From a bacterium (GTDB lineage: Bacteria; RBG-13-66-14): DNA of 6,836 nt. The stretch covers positions 1 to 6,836 of the forward strand of contig JAIOSI010000044.1 in the NCBI GenBank assembly GCA_021107695.1. The letters are read 5' to 3'. How positions within the stretch are numbered: position 1 is the first letter of the stretch; each line of letters starts with the position of its first letter. This document shows, piece after piece, positions 1 to 5,246 of the stretch. The translations under genes were made by a program, and so were the position numbers. The notes below the pieces were generated by a model, which was given only the letters and a program-made list of their open reading frames with translations, was not told the DNA's origin and made no database searches.

Positions 1-524
1 CCGATCTCCGCATCAGTCGTGCCGATGCCGCCGCCCTCTTCGCCCGTGAGCTTGACCTCTCCCGCCTTGAGCGTCGCAGCCTGAGTGGCTTTGGCGGCTC
101 TTCATTCGTCGGACCCGGCGAGTCCGGCACCGCTGCCGGAACCTTCTACGCCACCGACATCGCCGACCACTGGGCGATCAACGAGATCAACCTGATGATC
201 GAGACTGGCATCATGGACAACTACCCCGACGGCAGCTTCCTGCCCGATGCCAAGCTCAATCGCTCCGAATTCTCCGTCCTGGCGGCGAAGGTTCTCTCGC
301 TGACCACCGGGGATGCCGAGTTGATGATTCGCGGCATGGGCGGCGAGAGCAGCTTCCGCGATGTCCGTGCCGACAACTTCGCTTACGGCTCCATCATCGC
401 CTGCACCACCAGAGGAATCCTCAAGGCAGATGCCGACGGCATGTTCCGTCCGCTGGATTACGTCTCCGGCACCGATGCTGTCAACGCCGTCCGCACCGTC
501 GAGACCATCCTCGCCAGCTACTAA
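1..524 (+). CDS. SLH-domain envelope protein, C-terminal part (5' end outside window)
   Basis: Open from the left edge (first full codon at base 3) to a TAA at 522-524, so only about 173 residues of the C-terminus are seen. Three S-layer-homology modules can be recognised. The first is the tail of a module (ISRADAAALFARELDL). The second is complete, starting at FYATDIADHWAI and continuing through GIMDNYPDGSFLPD and LNRSEFSVLAAKVL. The third is diverged, starting SSFRDVRADNFAYGSI and including GILKADADGMFRP. A Gly/Ser-rich linker (SLSGFGGSSFVGPGESG) separates modules one and two. SLH modules bind secondary cell-wall polymers or peptidoglycan. In double-membraned bacteria they usually tether outer-membrane or surface proteins, so this protein probably acts in the periplasm or at the surface. 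The methionine at 195 is internal to a module and is not the true start. The SLH assignment is strong; the rest of the protein is unknown. Confidence 0.88.
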   Translation, partial: DLRISRADAAALFARELDLSRLERRSLSGFGGSSFVGPGESGTAAGTFYATDIADHWAINEINLMIETGIMDNYPDGSFLPDAKLNRSEFSVLAAKVLSLTTGDAELMIRGMGGESSFRDVRADNFAYGSIIACTTRGILKADADGMFRPLDYVSGTDAVNAVRTVETILASY

Positions 525-541
525 CAAAAGAGTTGTGTACC

Positions 542-674
542 GGAGAGGGACGGTCATTATACCTCCCCCTTAAGGTGGAACTGCCATCCGCACCTGGCTC
601 AGCTACTCACATCTGTCATCTTGTTGATGCTATGAGACCAGAGCCTTTGGCAACCGCCGTCCCTCTCCCTTTTT
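542..674 (+). other. Long-range 12-bp inverted repeat closing a structured intergenic region, with T-run
   Basis: GGAGAGGGACGG (542-553) is perfectly complementary to CCGTCCCTCTCC (657-668), and TTTTT follows at 670-674. The enclosed 103 bases can form smaller stems: AGGTG/CACCT near 573-593, CTGG...CCAG enclosing CTCA/TGAG and CATC-TTGTT-GATG (about 606-637), and GCC-TTT-GGC just before the closing arm. This could be a structured RNA whose closing helix plus T-run ends transcription from the SLH gene, a leader element for the gene at 776, or a small interspersed element with 12-bp terminal inverted repeats. No target duplication is visible at its flanks. I do not recognise a known RNA family. 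The rest of the 525-775 gap holds only weak promoter-like words (TTCAGA, 17 bases, TAACAT near 693-721), which I do not call. Confidence 0.45.
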
Positions 675-775
675 AACCAAAGAAGCAAACTGTTCAGATA
701 CCCGCACTGATTCCCTAACATAAAACAGGTCGAGGGTCATCTGCTCGGCTATTCAACAAAACGATGAGGTGAACC

Positions 776-2005
776 ATGCGCAGAACCATTCTTATCACCC
801 TGCTGCTGACGCTGCTGGTTGGTGGTGCCTTTGCCGCCGACACAGTAACCGTGCAGAGCCGCGGACTCGGCGTTATCTACGACGGCGATGTGGCAAAGGC
901 CCGCGACGACGCCATCAAAGACGCCATCCGTCAGGCCGTGGAACAGCAGACCGGGATGTTTATTGACTCGATGACGATGATCGAGATGTTCGAGACCATC
1001 GAGGACTCGATCTACGCCCGCGCCACCGCCTACGTTACCGACTACAGGGTTGTCAGCGAGGGCTACGGCTCCTTCGAGAACTCCTACGAGGTAACCGTGG
1101 AATGCACCATCGCCCGGGGGCTGCTTCAGGACAAGATCGCTGAGCTGAACCCCGAAGCTCTGATGCCTCTCGTCGGCAACCCGCGAATCATGTTCATCGT
1201 GGAGGAAGAGAACCTCCTTACCGGAGACCACTATTACTGGTGGGATGTCAGCATCGACATGAGTACCACGGAGATGACCCTTCAGGAGATTTTCCTCGAC
1301 GAGGGCTTTAAGCTGGTAGATGCCGATCAGGCGCGCCGGAACATCGAGCGAGACATGGTCCAGGCCGCCCTCACCGGCGACCCGATGGCAGCCGCCGAAA
1401 TCGGTCTCCAGTACGGAGCCGAGTACGTGGTTACCGGTTCCGCCGTGGTTAAGGGAACCGACATCGTCGCCTACGGCGTTTCCGCTGGTTCGGGAATGCG
1501 CTCCTATCAGGCAACGGTGAACATCAAGGCATACGAAACCGACACCGCCTCACTGGTTGCCTCGACCTCGAAGAGTGCCTCCCACGCCCACATCGACGAC
1601 CTCACCGGGGGCAACGAAGCCCTGCGGAAGGCTTCCGATGCAGCCGCTGACAAGATCATGACCCAGATTCTCAAGGACTGGGCGAAGCGGGCTGCCATCG
1701 GCAGCAGCGTGCAGATGACCGTTTACAACTGCGACGGAGCAACCCTGACTCGCCTGCAAAGCTGGCTCCGCGACCACGTCCGTGGTGTTGAGGGCATCGA
1801 GGTTCGCAGCCACTTTGGTCTCACCGCCAAGCTGGAGATCGCTTCGGACTACGACGCTTCGCAGATTGCCAAGGAGATCAGCTACAAGGGCAGCGGCGAA
1901 GGCGATTTCGAGGTCATCCTCTGGGGTCAGACCCGCAACACCGTGGATATCTCCGTGGCTCCCCGTGGTGAAGAACCACCGGAAGAGGGCGAAATCATCG
2001 AATAA
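776..2005 (+). CDS. Secreted FlgT/LPP20-like protein with CsgG-like middle domain
   Basis: 409 residues. The start at 776 is supported by GAGGTG about 6 bases upstream and by a clean signal peptide (MRRTILITLLLTLLVGGAFA, cleavage before ADTV). Residues about 24-115 resemble the N-terminal domain of FlgT/LPP20-type proteins: VQSRGLGVIYDGD, then AR-DDAIKDAIRQAVEQQTG, then AYVTDYRVVSEG and YEVTVECTIARG. Residues about 136-300 look like a CsgG/FlgT-M-type domain: RIMFIVEEEN, IFLDEGFKLVDADQARR, YGAEYVVTGSAVVKG and YQATVNIKAYETDTASLVAS. Residues about 312-396 form a small alpha/beta domain of unknown role, and the end is acidic and Pro/Glu-rich. FlgT belongs to the Vibrio flagellar basal body, but LPP20/FlgT-like domains occur widely in non-flagellar envelope proteins and nothing else here is flagellar. 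It is the first gene of a same-strand run and is followed after 91 bases by a CsgG-family gene. The domain assignment comes from motif memory; the function is inferred only as envelope assembly or secretion. Confidence 0.82.
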   Translation: MRRTILITLLLTLLVGGAFAADTVTVQSRGLGVIYDGDVAKARDDAIKDAIRQAVEQQTGMFIDSMTMIEMFETIEDSIYARATAYVTDYRVVSEGYGSFENSYEVTVECTIARGLLQDKIAELNPEALMPLVGNPRIMFIVEEENLLTGDHYYWWDVSIDMSTTEMTLQEIFLDEGFKLVDADQARRNIERDMVQAALTGDPMAAAEIGLQYGAEYVVTGSAVVKGTDIVAYGVSAGSGMRSYQATVNIKAYETDTASLVASTSKSASHAHIDDLTGGNEALRKASDAAADKIMTQILKDWAKRAAIGSSVQMTVYNCDGATLTRLQSWLRDHVRGVEGIEVRSHFGLTAKLEIASDYDASQIAKEISYKGSGEGDFEVILWGQTRNTVDISVAPRGEEPPEEGEIIE

Positions 2006-2017
2006 CCAGAAACAGCC

Positions 2018-2045
2018 GTAGGGGCACGGCATGCCGTGCCCCTAC
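2018..2045. repeat. Perfect 28-bp palindrome, GTAGGGGC...GCCCCTAC family
   Basis: The left arm GTAGGGGCACGGCA (2018-2031) is the exact reverse complement of 2032-2045. It lies 12 bases after the stop of the gene at 776-2005 and is not followed by a T-run (CACACCAACC), so it is not a classic terminator. It shares its outer arms with the palindrome at 3001-3028 but has a different core, as expected for a REP-like family selected for pairing. Confidence 0.85.
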
Positions 2046-2096
2046 CACACCAACCGGCGGTTACCGCCATAATTTCACAAAACCGGAGGTTTCTAC

Positions 2097-2981
2097 ATGC
2101 GTAAGTTAACTTTACTAACCGTGGTGCTGCTCCTGGCACTGGCCTCGCTCTCCGGAGCGATGGAGATGCGGAAGCGGATCGCCGTTGCCGCCTTGGAAGA
2201 CAAGGCCGGCAGCTCCTACGATGTCGGTACCGGTCTCTCCGATGTCCTCACCACTGCTCTGGTCAATACCGGCGCGTTCCAGGTCTTCGAGCGTGAACAG
2301 CTGACCCGGGTCATGGAAGAACAGGCTCTGGGTACCAGCGGTCTGGTTACTCAGCAGACCGCGCCGGAGATAGGCAAGCTCCTCGGCGTCCAGGCAATCG
2401 TTTACGGTTCCGTTACCGAGTTCTCGGCTCAGGAAGACTCCGTTGGTCTGGGAACCTTCATGGGTGGTATCGGCTTCAGCCGCTACACCGCCCGTGTTGG
2501 CATTGACATTCGCCTGATCGACACCACTACCGGCGAAATCCTGATTGCTCATAAAGCCGTCGGCGAAGAGTCCGAGGTCGGCGGCGCGATGCTGGTTCCC
2601 GGTATGGCGATTGCTGTTGGCAGCGCGTGGGATAACACCCTCGAAGCCAAAGCCGCCAACCAGGCGATCGAAGAGCTGGTCAACGCCATCATGCTCAAGA
2701 TGAAGGACACCGCCTGGATGGGAGCCGTTGTCAAGGCTGACGACGAAAAGGTTTATCTCAATGCCGGCTCGGATTCCGGGATTGAAATTGGGATGGAGTT
2801 CCGCGTCTATCAAAAAGGCGAAGAGCTGATTGACCCGGTTACCGGAATCTCGCTGGGTGCCGAAGAAACGGCAATCGGCTCGATTCAGGTGATGGAGGTC
2901 AAGGAGAAGTACGCTATCTGCCGCGCGACCTCCGGAGCTGGCTTCGCCGCTGGCGACATCGTTCGCGAAAAAGCCTGGTAG
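2097..2981 (+). CDS. CsgG-family protein with C-terminal beta domain
   Basis: 294 residues. The start is fixed by GGAGG at 2085-2089, 7 bases before the ATG, and by a signal peptide (MRKLTLLTVVLLLALASLSGA). Residues about 25-200 match the CsgG family: KRIAVAALEDKAG, GLSDVLTTALVNTGAFQVFE, REQLTRVMEEQ, IGKLLGVQAIVYGSVTEFSA, YTARVGIDIRLIDTTTGEIL and a C-terminal helix AANQAIEELVNAIMLKM. In E. coli, CsgG is an outer-membrane lipoprotein that forms the curli secretion channel. Here the signal peptide has no lipobox cysteine, so lipid anchoring is not expected, and the Gly-rich GTFMGGIGF stretch lies where CsgG proteins carry membrane hairpins. Residues about 207-294 (AWMGAVVKADDEKVYLNAG to AAGDIVREKAW) form an added beta domain shared with the genes at 3054 and 4926. 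A small GGCGG-TTA-CCGCC hairpin (2056-2068) lies upstream. CsgG membership is secure; channel function and substrate are not. Confidence 0.9.
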   Translation: MRKLTLLTVVLLLALASLSGAMEMRKRIAVAALEDKAGSSYDVGTGLSDVLTTALVNTGAFQVFEREQLTRVMEEQALGTSGLVTQQTAPEIGKLLGVQAIVYGSVTEFSAQEDSVGLGTFMGGIGFSRYTARVGIDIRLIDTTTGEILIAHKAVGEESEVGGAMLVPGMAIAVGSAWDNTLEAKAANQAIEELVNAIMLKMKDTAWMGAVVKADDEKVYLNAGSDSGIEIGMEFRVYQKGEELIDPVTGISLGAEETAIGSIQVMEVKEKYAICRATSGAGFAAGDIVREKAW

Positions 2982-3000
2982 AAGAGAGATTGCGCTAAAC

Positions 3001-3028
3001 GTAGGGGCGTATTGCAATACGCCCCTAC
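3001..3028. repeat. Perfect 28-bp palindrome, GTAGGGGC...GCCCCTAC family
   Basis: The left arm GTAGGGGCGTATTG (3001-3014) is the exact reverse complement of 3015-3028. It begins 19 bases after the stop of the CsgG-family gene and ends 25 bases before the lipoprotein ATG. The outer eight bases are identical to those of the palindrome at 2018-2045, while the six inner arm bases differ and still pair. No T-run follows. Confidence 0.85.
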
Positions 3029-3053
3029 AAAACCAATCCAAACCATACCAAAC

Positions 3054-3905
3054 ATGAAAAAAACAATAAAATCTCTCCTCATAGTTATCATCCTGTCAGC
3101 CCTGGCAGGCTGCCTGCCCAAATCAGAAGTCGTTATCCCCACGGTGCGCCGGACGCTGGTGGTTGATCTTCGCCCCGGTCGTGAGGTAGAAGAAGAGACG
3201 ACTCAACGGGTCGCCCAGCTCCTGCGCGCGGGGCTTGCAAATCTGCCCGCCCTGGAGGTTCGCGCCATCAGCGAGCTAACCACGGAGGCTGGCGGAACCC
3301 TCCGCCTGGCGGAAGAGGTCAACAGTTCACTAGTTACTCCGCCGGAGCTTGACTCCCTCGATACCCAGATTTACCTGATCGGGACGCTGGATAACCTCTC
3401 CATCGAGCCATCGGAGAGCGGCAGCCCCGACGAACGACTGGGCTTCCACCGCGATCTGGCAACGGCGAACATCTCCCTGCGGCTCTACCTCTCCACGACG
3501 GGCGAACTTCTTGCCACGATCTCGGCGACCCACGAGGAGTTCCGGGTTGGCGAGGTCATCGAGACGACGACGGAGTTCAGCGAAACCCTTGTCGGGTGTG
3601 CCGCAGCGGGAGCAATCGTAAAGCTCCTCAATAAGCTCACCGACACCATCAACGCCAGCCCGTGGAGCGGCTTTGTGAGCGAAGTAACCGCCGCCGACCG
3701 CCTGCTCCTTCCCCTGGGATACGAGCAGGGAGCGCAGACTGGCGACGTCTTCATCATCTACTCACCCTCCGAAATACCAGGAGAGCGAGGAACCCGCCGG
3801 GGCAGCGTCGTGGTCGAAACCACCGCCCCCGCAGAATCCTATGCCCTGCCCCTCTCCGGCGGCAGCTTTACCACAGGCGATCTAGCCCTCCAACAGCAAC
3901 CTTGA
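3054..3905 (+). CDS. Lipoprotein with diverged CsgG-like fold
   Basis: 283 residues from the ATG at 3054. I chose this start because it gives a textbook lipoprotein signal (MKKTIKSLLIVIILSALAGC, lipobox LAGC, Cys20). An in-frame TTG at 3012 would place 14 extra residues inside the palindrome. There is no clear ribosome-binding site (CCAAACCATACCAAAC precedes the ATG), so translation may be weak or coupled. The body parallels the CsgG core of the upstream gene: TLVVDLRPG, QRVAQLLRAGLANLPALEVR, TQIYLIGTLDNLSI, ANISLRLYLSTTGELLATIS and a helix near AAAGAIVKLLNKLTD. The last ~80 residues (SPWSGFVSEVTAADRLLLPLG to FTTGDLALQQQP) match the same C-terminal beta domain. The ERxQL-type motif is missing, so the core is degenerate. 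It is probably anchored in the outer or inner membrane facing the periplasm; its role is inferred only from its neighbours. Confidence 0.75.
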   Translation: MKKTIKSLLIVIILSALAGCLPKSEVVIPTVRRTLVVDLRPGREVEEETTQRVAQLLRAGLANLPALEVRAISELTTEAGGTLRLAEEVNSSLVTPPELDSLDTQIYLIGTLDNLSIEPSESGSPDERLGFHRDLATANISLRLYLSTTGELLATISATHEEFRVGEVIETTTEFSETLVGCAAAGAIVKLLNKLTDTINASPWSGFVSEVTAADRLLLPLGYEQGAQTGDVFIIYSPSEIPGERGTRRGSVVVETTAPAESYALPLSGGSFTTGDLALQQQP

Positions 3906-3981
3906 TGCAACGCACCAGCTTGAAGCTGGACACAGTTCGCGGCTGTGAGTCTTCATCGAGTTGAGCCAATCACCACGTACA

Positions 3982-4042
3982 CGCTCACGTTGTTCGCTCC
4001 GTTACTTCAAGTTTTACAAAAAGTAAGCGACCAACGGGAGCG
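3982..4042 (+). other. Imperfect long hairpin in the spacer before the FecR gene
   Basis: The arm 3982-4007 pairs with 4021-4042. TTACTT pairs with AAGTAA around a 13-base loop, then comes a four-base bulge (TCCG, 3998-4001), then CGTTGTTCGC pairs with GCGACCAACG with one mismatch, then CGCT pairs with AGCG. The single bulge suggests either a decayed palindrome or a real RNA structure. No T-run follows, so a simple terminator is unlikely. Confidence 0.5.
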
Positions 4043-4061
4043 ATAGAATACATCAGGTTTT

Positions 4062-4076
4062 CCGGGCGAAGCCCGG
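4062..4076 (+). other. Tight hairpin CCGGGC-GAA-GCCCGG
   Basis: A perfect six-base GC stem with a GAA triloop, preceded by GGTTTT and not followed by a T-run. It lies 41 bases before the FecR start codon and may stabilise or stall the transcript; no known element is recognised. Confidence 0.45.
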
Positions 4077-4085
4077 TACTGTGAT

Positions 4086-4102
4086 GCAACGCACTGCGTT
4101 GC
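4086..4102 (+). promoter_or_regulatory. Hairpin next to the FecR ribosome-binding site
   Basis: GCAACGC (4086-4092), loop ACT, GCGTTGC (4096-4102). The stem ends three bases before GAAGGAG (4106-4112), the ribosome-binding site of the gene starting at 4118. It could tune ribosome access or protect the 5' end of a processed transcript. That role is an inference from position. Confidence 0.4.
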
Positions 4103-4117
4103 TGCGAAGGAGTTCTC

Positions 4118-4864
4118 ATGTCTCGCAAAGTCCTGCTCTTTCTGCTGATAGCCGCTCTGGCTGCCCTTGCCGGAGCCAAGGTAACCTACGCCGTGGGCAG
4201 CGTTACCTTCTATCGCGGCGGAATCGCCTACACCGCCAGCCTCCACACAAAGCTGAGTAACGGTGACATCGTTCGCACCGGGGATCGCTCCAAGGTGGAG
4301 CTGACCTTCAGCGATGGCTCCATCGTCCGGCTTTCGTCGAACTCCGAGCTGACGGTGAACCGTGCCGAGTCCTCCGGTCTGGGAACCAGCACCGTGCTGA
4401 CCTGCGCCGGTGGGCGGCTCTGGAGCAATGTCATCCCCTTCAAAGAGGGCGGCGATAGCTCCTATGTGGTGAAGACGCCGACCTCAACCGCCGCCGTGCG
4501 GGGAACCATCTTCCGCACCAACGTCGGCGCGGATACCAGCACCTCGGTTCGGGTTTACGACGGTCAGGTCGAGGTCTCACGAAGCAGCCTGCCCGCTGCC
4601 GGGGGCTTTGGCGATGCCATTCCCGCCGACTGGGGCAGCAGCGACCGCCATGAAATCGAGGGTCCCATCGAGGTCGAAGGTCCCACCGAGGTTTCTGAAG
4701 ACGAATGGGCGCAAATCATCGGCAATATGCAAGAGGTGATTATCGGCGCCGATGGCTCCACCTGGGTCGGCAGCTTCACCAACGACGACGACTCCTCGGA
4801 GTGGGAGTGGGTACTCTGGAACCAGTCCAGAGACACCGAGCTGGGCATGGATGCCGAGCATTAA
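4118..4864 (+). CDS. Secreted FecR-domain protein
   Basis: 248 residues, with GAAGGAG about 5 bases before the ATG and a signal peptide (MSRKVLLFLLIAALAALAGA). The FecR domain spans residues about 24-155 and shows the usual order of motifs: AVGSVTFYRGG, LSNGDIVRTGDRSKVELTF, DGSIVRLSSNSELTV, CAGGRLWSNV, the hallmark VVKTPTSTAAVRGTIF, and VRVYDGQVEVSR. In FecR of iron-citrate signalling this domain is periplasmic, but it is also common in stand-alone secreted proteins with no sigma-factor link, which fits here: no transmembrane anti-sigma part and no sigma gene in view. The tail (about 178-245) has an EGPIEVEGPTEVSEDEW motif, then IIGNMQEVIIGADGS and WEWVLWNQSRDTELG. Similar GP-x-EV / W-x-x-WN-x-x-RD tails follow FecR domains in other secreted proteins as I recall them. 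It is separated from the lipoprotein gene by a hairpin-rich spacer and from the next gene by 61 bases. Confidence 0.88.
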   Translation: MSRKVLLFLLIAALAALAGAKVTYAVGSVTFYRGGIAYTASLHTKLSNGDIVRTGDRSKVELTFSDGSIVRLSSNSELTVNRAESSGLGTSTVLTCAGGRLWSNVIPFKEGGDSSYVVKTPTSTAAVRGTIFRTNVGADTSTSVRVYDGQVEVSRSSLPAAGGFGDAIPADWGSSDRHEIEGPIEVEGPTEVSEDEWAQIIGNMQEVIIGADGSTWVGSFTNDDDSSEWEWVLWNQSRDTELGMDAEH

Positions 4865-4925
4865 GTCCGGTTCCCGCAGGGATTGTTCCGTATAAATCTG
4901 CAAACACCTGAGAAGGAAAATCTTG

Positions 4926-5246
4926 ATGAAGAGACCCGCCTGGCTCCTCAGTCTGTTGACGATCCTCCTGGTATCAAGCTCCTGGGGATGGGAACGCCCC
5001 GTCGTGGCAGTGCTTCCTCTGGATGCCGTCGGGGTAGAAGAAAACGCCGTCGTTGGAATAACCGAGGCGTTGCGGGACTCCCTGATTGACAGCGGTCGCT
5101 ATACCGTGGTGGAACGCTCACAGCTAGCGACGGTACTGGAAGAACAGGCAGCGATACCCAGCAGGCCGTTGAGGTTGGTCGCCTGGTCGGAGCCGAAGAG
5201 GTTATTCTCGGTACAGTCAGTCGGGTTGGCGAGCTTCATCAACTAG
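4926..5246 (+). CDS. CsgG-family protein, N-terminal fragment (frameshifted gene)
   Basis: AGAAGGA at about 4911-4917 precedes an ATG at 4926; an in-frame TTG at 4923 is an alternative. The signal peptide (MKRPAWLLSLLTILLVSSSWG) has no lipobox. Residues 23-74 match the start of a CsgG domain (RPVVAVLPLDAVG, GITEALRDSLIDSGRYTVVE, RSQLATVLEEQ) and align well with the gene at 2097. After about residue 75 the frame reads unrelated residues (IPSRPLRLVAWSEPK...) up to a TAG at 5244-5246, while the CsgG sequence continues in another frame from about 5150. The last ~32 residues are therefore almost certainly spurious. The two parts are best read as one gene, 4926-6262, disrupted by an indel, either a real mutation or an assembly error. 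Confidence 0.8.
   Translation: MKRPAWLLSLLTILLVSSSWGWERPVVAVLPLDAVGVEENAVVGITEALRDSLIDSGRYTVVERSQLATVLEEQAAIPSRPLRLVAWSEPKRLFSVQSVGLASFIN

Larger units (their letters stand above)
3903..4094 (+). repeat. 13-base direct repeat bracketing a hairpin-rich spacer
   Basis: TGATGCAACGCAC occurs exactly at 3903-3915 and 4082-4094, 179 bases apart. The first copy overlaps the stop codon of the lipoprotein gene; the second lies just ahead of the FecR gene's ribosome-binding site. Each copy runs into a dyad: CCAGC-TTGAA-GCTGG (3915-3929) after the first, and GCAACGC-ACT-GCGTTGC (4086-4102) overlapping the second. Between them is CACAG/CTGTG (3931-3947) and the two hairpins listed separately. I see no gene here. 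The arrangement could be an inserted element with duplicated ends or two members of a short repeat family. Confidence 0.6.

Noticed and set aside
570..668. SAM-I-like riboswitch words (AGGTGGA, CTATGAGACC, GGCAACC)
   Set aside because: The words occur in a suggestive order, but the GGGACTGGCCC block, the GGTGC-AATTCC block and the correct closing helix are missing, and the downstream gene is not in methionine metabolism.
2115..3041. A 308-residue open frame on the minus strand opposite the CsgG-family gene
   Set aside because: It is low-complexity in character, lacks a signal or domain, and mirrors the codon pattern of the well-supported plus-strand gene. It is a GC-rich shadow frame, as are the minus-strand frames at 749-1231 and 1550-2032.
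3012..3053. An earlier TTG start for the lipoprotein, adding 14 residues
   Set aside because: It lies inside the 28-bp palindrome and would bury the lipoprotein signal peptide, which begins cleanly at the ATG at 3054.
5139..5165. Programmed ribosomal frameshifting in the CsgG-barrel gene
   Set aside because: No X-XXY-YYZ slippery heptamer, no internal Shine-Dalgarno at a suitable distance, and the segment is shorter than in the paralogue, which fits a deletion better.
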